In this document: positions 1 to 9,115 of the stretch, in pieces
How the letters are laid out: each line of letters begins with the position of its first letter
Numbering within the stretch: the stretch's first letter is position 1
Assembly (NCBI GenBank): GCA_030149525.1
Contig: JASBRJ010000238.1
Coordinates: 1-59,128, forward strand
DNA: 59,128 nt
From: a bacterium
Lineage (GTDB): Bacteria > Vulcanimicrobiota > Xenobia > Xenobiales > JADMJV01
Direction of reading: 5' to 3'
Made by a program: the position numbers and the translations under genes
Notes under the pieces: generated by a model
The model's input: the letters and a program-made list of their open reading frames with translations, nothing else
What the model was told of the DNA's origin: nothing
The model's database searches: none

Positions 1-2
1 GT

Positions 3-107
3 GAGAAGGTGAAGGAGTCCTGGGGAGTCGATGTTGCTTCTTCTTTATTCTTGGCAGAGGGAGTGAGACTTGCGGTAGGCTTTATTAAGTTAGAGGTTGC
101 TATTTGA
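3..107 (+). CDS. C-terminal fragment of a gene cut by the window start (putative)
   Basis: An open frame enters from the left edge and reads 34 residues before TGA at 105-107. It begins EKVKESWGVDVASSL and ends GFIKLEVAI. The composition is protein-like and it precedes an A/T-richer spacer (108-214), as expected for a gene end. The piece is too short to assign to a family. It could also be chance open sequence, so confidence is low. In the spacer up to 215 I see no clear promoter or terminator. Confidence 0.35.
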   Translation, partial: EKVKESWGVDVASSLFLAEGVRLAVGFIKLEVAI

Positions 108-214
108 ATAATTAGATGTTGTACATTTCTTTGAGAAGTGCTCGTAAGGTATCAACCTCAGCAATCTTCAACATTGAGGAAAGGTTAAGATTTGGTCAGG
201 CTGAAGCTTAAGTC

Positions 215-2233
215 GTGGCAGACCTTCAAGATCAAGACGGTGAAGAGTCAAGTTCCCCCGCCCTGAAACTGCTTCTCTCCAATCTGGAGTCGGAAGGCCA
301 GTCTTCCGGTCGTGGCAGTTTCGGTCTTGATCCGACCCGCGCTATTGAGTTGTTACGCGAGCAAGGTGCTCTGGGTAAGAACGCGCCTTTATTCCTGTTG
401 CGGGCTATCTATCTTCATACCGGTGGAGCCACCATTAAGTGGAAGAAAATTTTGTTCGGTTATAACCTCCAATGGGACGAGTCATTGGGGGCTGTGCCCA
501 ACGATACGAACCGTCTCTTGGCCGAAGGGGCCTTCAAGGCTTTTCGAATCAAGCTTCAATTCGAGCCCGGACATGTCCATATCCACAACGCCGATCATCT
601 CTCCGCCCCGTTCAGTGTCCGCTTCGATGAGACGTTCGGCCAGGCCCGCGAACGTCTGGTCCATTACCCTGTGGAAGGCCTGTTTCCCAAAAGAGCCATA
701 GCAGAACCGTTTCATGCGAAAACTTTCCCAGAGGGTCGTCTGGAGTACTTTCAGGGGGTAAGCCATGTCCCCGCTCTTGATTGGATTGTATGCGGCATCA
801 GTTTCAAAGAGCGGACCGCGCTCCCCCTGAAAGTTGTGATCTTCGACGATCAACTGGTTTGCGATCTCAGTCTCTCTACTCTTCCTGTCTCGGAACGAAA
901 GCGGCTTTGGGAGGAGCGCGCGCATCAGGAGTTTCAAGCCCTCCTGTCCGACACCATCCATGGCGTTGAGGAGATTCTTCTCGATTTGGAACCACTCTCC
1001 AGGAGTGTTCAGAGCTTCCTCGGCTATTTGCCCTATGTGGTCTCTTTGCAAGAGGAGAGCGCCTTGAGAGGGGAGGCGCTCAGGCGCGTCAAGTTCAAGG
1101 ACGTTTTCGGTCAACACTGGAGCCTGGCCACACTGCTTGAGATCCAAGCAAGGGATCAGAAGCTCCTGACGGTGCCGTCAGTACCCAACGATTGCCCGAA
1201 AAAGCCGGTGGGAGACCGACCGGTCCTTCTGTGGCGGGATCAGACCAAGGAATTCGGCACGCCCCTTTTCCGAGAGACCCAGAGTGGGGCGGGCTACCTT
1301 TACTCCCTACGACGAGGCGAAGTTCACCAGCAAAATCGAAGTCTCGGACGAGTTCTTGCCAATGTGGATTGGGAGTTCGGGGAGATCGGTCTGCGGCCCA
1401 TGCAAACGATGGAGACCCGTTGTGAAGTAGAACTGTTCGGAACTCGCCGCAGCAGTGAAACAGTGCACCTGGAGGAGCCGGCGCCCCGCGGTTTGAGAGT
1501 TTTTTGGCGAAGCAACGAGGAGGTGGCCAGCTGGACCGACGAGGAGGGATTTTTGAGAAGATTTCGCGAGAAGGTCGTTGCGTTGGTGGACCGGGCCTTC
1601 GAGGATCTGGATGTGAGCCCGGAATGGCTTCTTGGTTTGCTGGAGTGGGCCGACACTATAACCTCTTTCCAAGAATTCCCCAATCTCAGGAAAGCGCCGT
1701 TCTTTCGGCGAGTCGACGGTAGATGTTCCTGCTATGAGCAGCTTGCCGAATTGGGAGCCCCTGTCCCCGTTATCAATGATCTGTCCGCCAGCATTCCAAC
1801 GACCTTGCCTTTTGCCGTTGTGCTGTGGCATCACCCGTTGCTGGAAAGGTTGGAGCTTGCTACCAAAGAAGTGGGTAAGGCGGTGCGCCAGGCTCATTGG
1901 CAAGAGCAAGGGCGGCAGAAGTGGCTGGAGCGCTACCCTTGCGTCCCGTTGGAAGAATCGGACTACTTGAAAGATAGGAGTTTTCAGGAGCTGGACGGCC
2001 ACTATTTGGTACGGCTAGAAGATACTGAAACGCCCAGCCGACTCGTTATATGGCGAGAGGGGAGGCCTCTTTACGACCGACCGATTCCGCAGGTCGATTA
2101 TCCCAGGGGTTTCCTCTTGGTGTATTGTGACAACGAATTTCCCGGGGATGCCTATTGGGCCGGACCGGACTTGAACGCCTTGCAAGAGGTCCTACTTTGG
2201 ACAAAACATGTTCAGCAGACCGCTCTGAAATAA
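215..2233 (+). CDS. Large hypothetical protein, 672 aa
   Basis: A 672-residue protein from a GTG start at 215; the ribosome binding site is weak, so the start is uncertain. There is no signal peptide, no membrane segment and no motif I recognise. The N-terminal ~20 residues are acidic and Ser-rich. The rest is mixed alpha/beta with many Trp, Phe and Arg residues, suggesting a globular cytoplasmic protein. It contains the segments ALDWIVCGISFKERT and KEFGTPLFRETQSGAGYLY. It stands alone: its stop runs directly into a bidirectional terminator shared with the convergent thioredoxin gene. Codon use looks like its neighbours, so it is likely a real gene. I cannot propose a function. Confidence 0.8.
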   Translation: MADLQDQDGEESSSPALKLLLSNLESEGQSSGRGSFGLDPTRAIELLREQGALGKNAPLFLLRAIYLHTGGATIKWKKILFGYNLQWDESLGAVPNDTNRLLAEGAFKAFRIKLQFEPGHVHIHNADHLSAPFSVRFDETFGQARERLVHYPVEGLFPKRAIAEPFHAKTFPEGRLEYFQGVSHVPALDWIVCGISFKERTALPLKVVIFDDQLVCDLSLSTLPVSERKRLWEERAHQEFQALLSDTIHGVEEILLDLEPLSRSVQSFLGYLPYVVSLQEESALRGEALRRVKFKDVFGQHWSLATLLEIQARDQKLLTVPSVPNDCPKKPVGDRPVLLWRDQTKEFGTPLFRETQSGAGYLYSLRRGEVHQQNRSLGRVLANVDWEFGEIGLRPMQTMETRCEVELFGTRRSSETVHLEEPAPRGLRVFWRSNEEVASWTDEEGFLRRFREKVVALVDRAFEDLDVSPEWLLGLLEWADTITSFQEFPNLRKAPFFRRVDGRCSCYEQLAELGAPVPVINDLSASIPTTLPFAVVLWHHPLLERLELATKEVGKAVRQAHWQEQGRQKWLERYPCVPLEESDYLKDRSFQELDGHYLVRLEDTETPSRLVIWREGRPLYDRPIPQVDYPRGFLLVYCDNEFPGDAYWAGPDLNALQEVLLWTKHVQQTALK

Positions 2234-2265
2234 AAAAAGACCTCTACCTTGAGAGGTCTCTTTCT
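2232..2265. terminator. Bidirectional rho-independent terminator
   Basis: An 8-bp perfect stem (AGACCTCT at 2238-2245 with AGAGGTCT at 2252-2259) has a 6-nt loop. It is preceded by a run of seven A on the plus strand, which is a T-run for minus-strand transcripts, and followed by CTTTCT. It lies between the convergent ends of the 672-aa gene and the thioredoxin gene. The T-run is better for the minus-strand thioredoxin transcript. Confidence 0.8.
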
Positions 2266-2276
2266 CGCAGCACTCG

Positions 2277-2609
2277 CTACACGGCGGCCAACATCTTGTC
2301 GAGATGGCTCTTAATCTTGGCCGGTGGTGCCAGGCCCGGTTCCACAGCTACCGGTTCTCCTTTGTTGAAATAACAAAGGGTAGGTAAGCCACGAACGCCG
2401 AGTTTGGAAGCCCACTGCTTCTGTTCATCGGTATTCAACTTCACGAATTTCACTCGGCCTTCGTATTCCGCAGCCAGTTGCTCCAGGATCGGGAGCAATC
2501 TCTGACACGGGGGGCACCAAGTCGCGAAAAAGTCCACTAGAACCGGTTGGTCCGACTTGATGACCTCGTTATCGAAGTCTCCGTCAGTGATTTCATTCAG
2601 TTTTCCCAT
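2277..2609 (-). CDS. Thioredoxin-like protein with WCPPC active site
   Basis: A 110-residue thioredoxin fold protein that should reduce or exchange disulfides in the cytoplasm (no signal peptide). The redox motif is WCPPC (Cys32 and Cys35) after VLVDFFAT, and a cis-proline motif GLPTL lies near residue 73. Length and spacing match classical thioredoxins. WCPPC replaces the usual WCGPC, which in known thioredoxins changes redox potential. I chose ATG at 2609 because AGAGGAAA sits about 8 nt upstream; an upstream in-frame start at 2666 lacks this. The gene is monocistronic and ends in the shared terminator. The tricorn gene lies upstream on the same strand, about 90 nt away, and could be cotranscribed. 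Confidence 0.92.
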   Translation of the reverse strand: MGKLNEITDGDFDNEVIKSDQPVLVDFFATWCPPCQRLLPILEQLAAEYEGRVKFVKLNTDEQKQWASKLGVRGLPTLCYFNKGEPVAVEPGLAPPAKIKSHLDKMLAAV

Positions 2610-2702
2610 AGTAAATTTCCTCTCTTGCGCTGCCGCTAACCTGGGAAAGGTATTCCCACTCTCCACCCCGTTTATTCCTGTGATAGTAAACTCTATCGGT
2701 GG

Positions 2703-5700
2703 TCAGAAGTTCCCGCCCGGGGAGCTAGGGCGCACGGAGCGTGGCGTAATTGTTTCTTCGGTGATGATATCCGCCTTCTCGATCTGTTCCAGGGCAACCT
2801 CCACCGCTCTTTCCAGTTGCGGGTCCCGATTGGCCCGCCAGTCCTGAGGGGTGATTTCGATTTCTTCGTCCGGGTCTGTCCCATAGTTCTCAACGCCCCA
2901 GCCCACATCAGGGAACCAGAAGGCAAACTCCGGCTGAGTCGTCACGGTGCCGTCCACCAGGTTGTATCGCGGCCAGATACCTATGGTTCCCCCCCAGGTT
3001 CGCTTCCCAAGCAACGGCCCCAGTTTCATCAGCTTGAAGCAATGACTGAAAATATCTCCATCGGACCCGGCTTGTTCATTGGTGATGGCCACCAGTGGTC
3101 CGGCGGGAGACTCCTGGGGATAGGGGATGGGAGCGCCCCAACGCTGGACGTCGAACCCGAGTCGCGCTCGCGAGAGTTTCTCCAGGAGTAACCCGGAGAC
3201 GTTGCCCCCTCCGTTATAACGAACATCCACCACGAGAGCCCGCCGCTCCAACTCGGAAAAGAAATTTCGATGAAACTCGGCAAACCCGTCGGCTCCCATG
3301 TTGGGAATATGGACGTATCCCACAGCTCCGTTGGAAAGTTCGTGGACTTTCTGTTTGTTAGACTCCACCCACTCCCGATATCTCACCGGAGTTTCTCGTC
3401 TCAAGGCCAGGACCGTGACATCCTCCGGCTTGGGCTTGCCTTTTCCACGGTGAGACGCCCTTCGGAGAACCGTCAGATTGACCCGTTCGTCAGCCTGATT
3501 GACCAAAAACTTTTCGCAGGGCTCGTCCGGTGAAACGCGATGGCCGTTGACTGAGAGGATCACATCACCCGATTCGAGAGGGTGGTGAAGGATCCGCAAA
3601 GGCGACGTCTCCGTTTCGGATCGCGGGTCTCCCTTAGCGATCTCGAGGATTCGATACCCCTTATATCGTCCGTCCCATTTCAGAGTGGCGGCCAGTTTCC
3701 CCTGAGCGTAGTAAGGGCCGGTTTGGTAGTCACCCCCGTATTCGTAAGCGTGAGATGTTCCCAATTCGCCTTGAAACTCCCATAAAAGATCCGAGAATTC
3801 GCGACGAGTAGAAAGCCTTTCCAGCAGAGGAGAGTAGCGCTTCAGCACGGCCGGCCAATCGACCATGGCCATGTCGGGATCCCAAAAGTGATCTCGCATA
3901 AGACGCCACGCCTCGTTGAGCATCTGTTTCCATTCGAGCTTGGGAAGAATGGAGACTTTCACCCGCGCCAGATCGAGCCAGCCGGAGCCTCGACCGTTGC
4001 TTCGGGTGGTGCCGGCGCTGAGCTTGTCGGCCTTGATCACTCGAAGAGCTCGGTCGGCGCGATAGATGAGAGTGCCTCTATCCAAGGACAGACCAAAGCC
4101 GGAAATTCCGGAGAAGGCCGTCGTCTTTTCTTGAGTCTTGAAATCGTAAGCTTCTAACAGGGCTTCGGCCGTCCGAGTTTTGTTACTGGTCTTGCCTAGA
4201 ACCGAGCGGACGGGAGAACGGCCGATCAGCGCTTTCCCTTTGACGCCGAGAATGCCGAAATAACGTCCCTCTTCCACCGGAAAGACGCGAAGTCTGTCTT
4301 GGATGCCCTCAAGATCGATGCGAAGCTTTCGGTCTTTCTTCTGCTCTTTCTTGTCCTCTTTCGAGGTCTTCTTATCTTTCTTCTTGTCTTCTTCCGTCTC
4401 TATGTAAGGGGAAGGGAGTTCCGGCGGGTCCGCTCCGGGGGCGCGTGGACGGTCCAAAAACGGATCCGGCTGGTTATTCTGCAAAGTGATCAGATAGGGC
4501 CGAGCGGCGCGGGGGAAACTGTATTCGAAAAACAGATTGTCTTTGACCGGGTCGAAGTCACGGCAGCTCAAAAAGTAAAGGTAACGACCTTCCGGATCAA
4601 AGTCCGGTGCCCAGTCGTGAAATGGAGCCGTCGTTACCGGAACAACTTCTCTCTTGGCCCAATTCCATAGACAGATCTGACTGTCCTGACGGTTCTTGGA
4701 GAGGCCGAACGCCAGCCATTCATTGTCCGGAGAAAAGCAGGCCTCGCCTATGCGAGCGATCCTGTCTTCGGCAACGAGAATCGGTTGGGGAGCCGCCGGC
4801 TTTTTTTTCTTGGGGCTCTCCAACCATTTCATATAAGAGTCGCTCACTTCCATAGCGTAGAGCTGATGCCGGTGATTGGTAAACCAGAGTCTTTTGCCGT
4901 TGGGAGAGAGGCCCATATCAAGCACTCGACCGATGTCGATGCCGCTGGTAAGACTTTGGTAGGCTTCAAGTTCCGGACCGCCTTTGCGGGTGAAAAAGAA
5001 ACCGATCTCTTCCTCTCCGGAGGAGTCGTTGACATGATAAATGCCTTGGGGACCCCAACGAAGCAGGCGATGGCGAACCCCGTCTTCCACATTCAGCTCT
5101 TTCACCGCACCTTCCCAGTGAGGAAAGCAGAACGCTTTTCCCCTGGCCACCAGAGCGATTTGAGAACCGTCGGGGCTGAGATCGTAGGAATCGAGATAGC
5201 GAGACGCCGGAACAAATCTTCGAGCCAGGCGTTGGCGTTGGGTGCGCACTTCGATATCTAGCTTCACCGGTTTGTTGTTCTTTTTCAGATCATGGAGGTA
5301 GATGTCGCCGCCGCACTGGTAGACCAAACGTTTCCCATCGGAGTTGGGGTATCGGATGTAGAAATCTTCGTGAGCGGAGTGTCGGCGGAGATCCGACCCG
5401 TCGGGCTTCACGCTGAACAGGTTGCAGATCCCCTCGTGATCGGAGCCGAAATAGATACGGTTCTTGACCCAGAGGGGGCGGGTGAGGTTGCCGTCCACAT
5501 CCAGAATTCTCTTAAAGTTTCCGTTTTCGGCGACGTCGACCCAGATTTGGCCTGCTGTTCCACCTCGATAGCGTTTCCAGCGAGCCGGGTCCCAAGTGTG
5601 CCTTCCGATAACTCGGCCCTGTTTGGGTGCGTAGCTGATGTGAGCAGCGGGGCCGAGGCTCAGCGGTTGAGGCGGACCTCCCCTAAAGGGCACTTCGGCC

Positions 5701-6056
5701 AGCTGAAAGATTCGGCTGAACGGATTCCCGGCGCTTGTGATAAAGATGATATTCTCTCCATCACGGCTCCAGCCGACGCACCGGGTGTCCTCTCCCAGAT
5801 AAGTCAGCCGCTTTGGTTCCAAGGTCTCAAGGTCGGTGACGTAGACCTCTGGATGTCCCTCATCCAGACTGGTATAGGCTAGAAATTTCCCGTTGGGAGA
5901 AAGTTGTGGGTCGGAGGCCCGACCTGGATTCGAGGTAAGTCGGGTGGCGTTCTTGTCGTTGTCATCCAGGTTTTTAAGCCAGAGGTCGTCTTCGTAGACG
6001 AAGACAATTTTGTTTCCAGAGATAGTTGGTCGTTGGTAATACCCTGTAAATCCCAT
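2703..6056 (-). CDS. tri: Tricorn protease homologue
   Basis: A large (1117 aa) serine protease of peptidase family S41B, which in archaea trims proteasome products to short peptides. The N-terminal ~550 residues hold beta-propeller repeats (for example NGKFLAYTS and DLETLEPKRLTYLG). A Lys/Glu-rich linker (KKDKKTSKEDKKEQKK) follows, then a C1 helical region, a PDZ domain (SGDVILSVNGHRVS) and the C2 catalytic domain. The expected catalytic residues are visible: Ser-His in GTSHAYEYGG near residue 768, the nucleophile Ser in AGSDGD near 998, and an acidic partner in DPDEEIEIT near 1065. There is no signal peptide. The start is placed at MGFTGYYQRPT, which matches the usual N-terminus of bacterial tricorns; a TTG 21 nt upstream is possible. 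It stands alone. Tricorn is patchily distributed in bacteria. Confidence 0.93.
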   Translation of the reverse strand: MGFTGYYQRPTISGNKIVFVYEDDLWLKNLDDNDKNATRLTSNPGRASDPQLSPNGKFLAYTSLDEGHPEVYVTDLETLEPKRLTYLGEDTRCVGWSRDGENIIFITSAGNPFSRIFQLAEVPFRGGPPQPLSLGPAAHISYAPKQGRVIGRHTWDPARWKRYRGGTAGQIWVDVAENGNFKRILDVDGNLTRPLWVKNRIYFGSDHEGICNLFSVKPDGSDLRRHSAHEDFYIRYPNSDGKRLVYQCGGDIYLHDLKKNNKPVKLDIEVRTQRQRLARRFVPASRYLDSYDLSPDGSQIALVARGKAFCFPHWEGAVKELNVEDGVRHRLLRWGPQGIYHVNDSSGEEEIGFFFTRKGGPELEAYQSLTSGIDIGRVLDMGLSPNGKRLWFTNHRHQLYAMEVSDSYMKWLESPKKKKPAAPQPILVAEDRIARIGEACFSPDNEWLAFGLSKNRQDSQICLWNWAKREVVPVTTAPFHDWAPDFDPEGRYLYFLSCRDFDPVKDNLFFEYSFPRAARPYLITLQNNQPDPFLDRPRAPGADPPELPSPYIETEEDKKKDKKTSKEDKKEQKKDRKLRIDLEGIQDRLRVFPVEEGRYFGILGVKGKALIGRSPVRSVLGKTSNKTRTAEALLEAYDFKTQEKTTAFSGISGFGLSLDRGTLIYRADRALRVIKADKLSAGTTRSNGRGSGWLDLARVKVSILPKLEWKQMLNEAWRLMRDHFWDPDMAMVDWPAVLKRYSPLLERLSTRREFSDLLWEFQGELGTSHAYEYGGDYQTGPYYAQGKLAATLKWDGRYKGYRILEIAKGDPRSETETSPLRILHHPLESGDVILSVNGHRVSPDEPCEKFLVNQADERVNLTVLRRASHRGKGKPKPEDVTVLALRRETPVRYREWVESNKQKVHELSNGAVGYVHIPNMGADGFAEFHRNFFSELERRALVVDVRYNGGGNVSGLLLEKLSRARLGFDVQRWGAPIPYPQESPAGPLVAITNEQAGSDGDIFSHCFKLMKLGPLLGKRTWGGTIGIWPRYNLVDGTVTTQPEFAFWFPDVGWGVENYGTDPDEEIEITPQDWRANRDPQLERAVEVALEQIEKADIITEETITPRSVRPSSPGGNF

Positions 6057-6141
6057 TGAGAAGGCGATTCGTCGCAAACTCTCGATTCACTGCCTGAAAC
6101 GGCCTGGAGGTCGGTTTTTAAGTTCGAACGAATGACCTCTT

Positions 6142-6789
6142 ATGGAACGACCCTCTTTCGTAGATCTCGCCCTAACCTGTTTTCTTCTAGATATCGTCTT
6201 CACCGTGTCCCTGCTTTTTATCGGTGAGATGGCTTTTCTCTATCTCTTTTTGCTGGTGCCGGCTGTGGCCGCCCGGGGAATCTTGGGCCATCTGAAGTGG
6301 GCCAAAGGTCGGACCCGGGAGAAGAGCTACCTCGGCGGCCTGGCTATGCTCCTTTGCGCTTCAAGCCTTATCTTTCTGATTTCGGTGGTGGCGATAACGT
6401 CGGTAAAGCTCCCGGCACATGCCGGTCTTTGGCTGATATTAGCTTACATCTATTTTCAGATATGGGTGCTCAGATTCTATCTAGCAGGGATGGTCACCAT
6501 GGGAGTCGCGCCCATCTGTCTTCTCCTGGCACCCGGTCGATTCTCGAAGCTCAATGCGGCTCTGGCCGGTCTTACGAGTTGGTGCGGAGTGTACATGATT
6601 CAGCACTTCGGTGAGAGCTCGAAATCCGCAGACCTGGTGGCCATCGCCAACCGTTTCGTCAATTCCAGTCATGGTGAGCCCGATCCCGTCCTGACCCTGA
6701 TTCTGGTGCTGCTTTTCGCGGCCAGTTTCGGCTTTGCCGTCATGCACGGTGCTCTCCTCCAATGGGCTGTGGCTGCTAGGAAACAGTAA
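6142..6789 (+). CDS. Integral membrane protein, unknown function
   Basis: A 215-residue polytopic membrane protein with about five to six hydrophobic segments: around residues 7-25, 30-45, 65-85, 90-120, 125-150 and a last one near 180-212. The loops are short and basic. I recognise no transporter or enzyme signature. It lies divergent from the tricorn gene (85 nt apart) and 59 nt upstream of proS on the same strand, so it may share a transcript with proS. The start ATG at 6142 has no strong ribosome binding site. A small inner-membrane protein of unknown role is all that can be said. Confidence 0.75.
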   Translation: MERPSFVDLALTCFLLDIVFTVSLLFIGEMAFLYLFLLVPAVAARGILGHLKWAKGRTREKSYLGGLAMLLCASSLIFLISVVAITSVKLPAHAGLWLILAYIYFQIWVLRFYLAGMVTMGVAPICLLLAPGRFSKLNAALAGLTSWCGVYMIQHFGESSKSADLVAIANRFVNSSHGEPDPVLTLILVLLFAASFGFAVMHGALLQWAVAARKQ

Positions 6790-6848
6790 AATTCAATTTC
6801 CCGGCAGAGGGAAGGCAAAGACCTCGTGAATTCGAAAGGCCACCCCCT

Positions 6849-8384
6849 ATGGCCAAGAACATCACGACTCGAGAACAAGATTACAACCAGTGGTATTTAG
6901 ACGTTATCAAGGCTGCACAACTGGCAGACTACTCGCCGGTTCGGGGCTGTATGGTGATCCGTCCCACCGGCTACGCCCTGTGGGAAGCCATTCAGGGAGA
7001 TCTGGACGCCCGTTTTAAAGCCACGGGACACACCAACGCCTATTTTCCTCTGCTCATTCCTGTGAGCTTTCTGCAGAAAGAAGCCGATCATGTCGACGGC
7101 TTCGCTATGGAGTGCGCCGTGGTAACCCATTCCGGCTTGGAAGCGTCTGAGGACGGTCTCAAGGTCAAGGGCGAGCTTGCGGAACCGCTGGTTGTGCGGC
7201 CAACATCTGAGACCGTTATCGGTCATATGTACAGTCAGTGGATTCAGAGTTATCGAGATCTCCCGGTCCTTCTCAACCAGTGGGCGAATGTTATGCGCTG
7301 GGAGTTGAGGACGCGGCTTTTCCTGCGAACCGCGGAGTTTTTGTGGCAAGAGGGTCACACCGCTCACGAAACGGCAGAAGAGGCGCAAGAAGAGACCTTG
7401 AAAATGCTCGATGTCTATGCAGAGTGCGTGGAAGAATTTCTGGCTGTGCCGGTGATCAAGGGCCAGAAAACGGAGAGCGAAAAATTTCCTGGCGCCGACA
7501 CCACCTACTGTATTGAAGCTCTGATGCAGGACGGGAAAGCTCTTCAGGCCGGAACGTCTCACAATCTGGGTCAGAATTTTGCCAAGGCTTTCGATATCGG
7601 TTTTCTGGGACGTGACAACCAGAGGCATCTCTGTTGGACCACCAGTTGGGGAGTGAGCACCCGCCTGATCGGTGCTTTGATTATGACCCATTCCGACGAT
7701 GAAGGTCTGGTTCTTCCTCCCCGAATGGCACCGGTAGTGTGTGCCATTGTGCCCATCTATCGCAAAGAGGGTGAGAAGGAACAGGTGATGGAGGCGTGTC
7801 GCAACATGCTCGTGAGTCTGTGCGGAATCAAAGCTGTGGAACAGGCGGAAAGTCGACTGGGCAATCGGGACCAGCTTGCGGTCTTCTTTGGGGAAGGCCA
7901 TCGCCAACAAGTTATTCTGGATATGCGCGATACCAAGCCGGTGGAAAAGCATTTCTACTGGGAGCAGCGCGGCGTTCCGTTTCGACTGGAAGTTGGTCCT
8001 CGCGATGTGGCTAAGAACGCTTGTGTCTTGAAGAATAGACTGTCTCGCGACAAAGAGTTCTTGCAGCAAGACGAGTTGTCTGGAAGTTGGTTGGAGAACA
8101 AGATCGAGGCCATGCAGAGCGAACTTTTCCAGCGCGCCCAGACTCGTACCGAGGAAGGAACCTGCTTTGTCGATTCTTACGAAGAGCTCAAGAAGGCTCT
8201 GGCCGAGCGTTCTGGATTTGTTCGATGCTGGTTCAATCCCGACGTGGACAATGAACAAAAAATTAAGGAAGAGACGAAGGGTACGGTTCGCTGTATTCCG
8301 CTGGACCAGCCTGGTGGGGAAGGTACCTGTATCTACTCGGGAGAGCCCGCCAAGCAGCAGGTGATTTTTGCCATAGCCTACTGA
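6849..8384 (+). CDS. proS: Prolyl-tRNA synthetase, archaeal/eukaryotic-type (type 3)
   Basis: Charges tRNA-Pro with proline in the cytoplasm. At 511 aa and without the editing domain inserted in E. coli-type ProRS, this is the short form. Class II motifs are visible: motif 1 around RGCMVIRPTGYALWE, motif 2 in NVMRWELRTRLFLRTAEFLWQEGHTAH, and motif 3 in GVSTRLIGALIMTHSDD. An anticodon-binding domain follows. The C-terminal domain ends with the typical terminal Tyr (IFAIAY). In this last domain the usual four zinc-binding cysteines are mostly gone (RCIP and GTCIYSG remain), so zinc is probably not bound, as in some bacterial members. Its 3' end overlaps the convergent ModA-like gene by 7 nt. 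Confidence 0.96.
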   Translation: MAKNITTREQDYNQWYLDVIKAAQLADYSPVRGCMVIRPTGYALWEAIQGDLDARFKATGHTNAYFPLLIPVSFLQKEADHVDGFAMECAVVTHSGLEASEDGLKVKGELAEPLVVRPTSETVIGHMYSQWIQSYRDLPVLLNQWANVMRWELRTRLFLRTAEFLWQEGHTAHETAEEAQEETLKMLDVYAECVEEFLAVPVIKGQKTESEKFPGADTTYCIEALMQDGKALQAGTSHNLGQNFAKAFDIGFLGRDNQRHLCWTTSWGVSTRLIGALIMTHSDDEGLVLPPRMAPVVCAIVPIYRKEGEKEQVMEACRNMLVSLCGIKAVEQAESRLGNRDQLAVFFGEGHRQQVILDMRDTKPVEKHFYWEQRGVPFRLEVGPRDVAKNACVLKNRLSRDKEFLQQDELSGSWLENKIEAMQSELFQRAQTRTEEGTCFVDSYEELKKALAERSGFVRCWFNPDVDNEQKIKEETKGTVRCIPLDQPGGEGTCIYSGEPAKQQVIFAIAY

Positions 8385-9097
8385 TTTAAAGGCGCTATGA
8401 AACCCATACGGGTGAGGGCTTTTTCAGCCCGGGGAGAGGTGAGGAGTGCATAGATCCTCTCAGCCCCGGGCTTCTCTGTTTTCATGAGAACGGCTTGATA
8501 CAGAATGGGCGAGTGGCTCTCTGTTGGCAACTGTTTCAGGATTTTCACTCGGTCATCTTTTTGGGCATCACTCTGATAGATGATGCCGAGCTCCGAATGA
8601 GCTAGAGCCACCGAAGCCAAGACAGCGGTGGCGTCTTTGAGAAACTGCCTTTGACCCGGGACCGGCCGGCTCTTCAAGGCTTGCTGGGAATAGCGGCCCA
8701 GGGGAGCTGTTTGAGGATCGGCGAGAGCTAGTCTCGGTTCGTTCGAAGTCTTGGAGAAGTTCTTGGGCTGCACCAAGACCAAGCGATTCCCGGCGAAATT
8801 CTTGCGATCTTGAATAAGGTCGGGGTCGAGTTGCTCGCTCAGTTCCGCGTCGGCGAGAACCAGAATGTCGGCTTCAGCTCCCGCCTTCATCTGATTGATA
8901 AGAGTTAGGGACCCGCCCACCTGCAGCGTGTAATCGAGCTCCTCTTGAGCCAGGATCTCCTGCAAAAAATCCCCGAGACTGGCGGCGCAGAAGATAGTGG
9001 TCGTTCGGGATTGAGACTGGCGAGAGCAACCCGAGGAGAAAAGGATGATGAGCAAAACAAAAAAGAGCCCCTCCCATGAGAAGCTCCTTTTTGACAT
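8378..9097 (-). CDS. ModA-like substrate-binding lipoprotein
   Basis: A 239-residue periplasmic-type binding protein of the molybdate/tungstate family. The N-terminus has a hydrophobic signal ending in a lipobox (LFSSGCS), so it should be lipid-anchored outside the cytoplasmic membrane. Family segments are visible: TTIFCAASLGDFLQEI, the anion-site-like GGSLTLINQMKAGAEADILVLAD, and ELGIIYQSDA near the C-terminus. Canonical ModA partners (modB permease, modC ATPase) are absent from both sides, so it is an orphan here. It may work with a transporter elsewhere or act as a receptor. Its gene overlaps proS tail to tail by 7 nt and lies 18 nt downstream of the next minus-strand gene, so those two are likely cotranscribed. 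Confidence 0.85.
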   Translation of the reverse strand: MSKRSFSWEGLFFVLLIILFSSGCSRQSQSRTTTIFCAASLGDFLQEILAQEELDYTLQVGGSLTLINQMKAGAEADILVLADAELSEQLDPDLIQDRKNFAGNRLVLVQPKNFSKTSNEPRLALADPQTAPLGRYSQQALKSRPVPGQRQFLKDATAVLASVALAHSELGIIYQSDAQKDDRVKILKQLPTESHSPILYQAVLMKTEKPGAERIYALLTSPRAEKALTRMGFIAPLNQ

Positions 9098-9115
9098 ACG
9101 AACCTAGGCCTCAGA

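Noticed and set aside
6897-8258. Long minus-strand open frame opposite proS (453 codons)
   Set aside because: It lies fully antisense to a certain gene, its protein has no recognisable family features, and its openness follows from codon use of proS.
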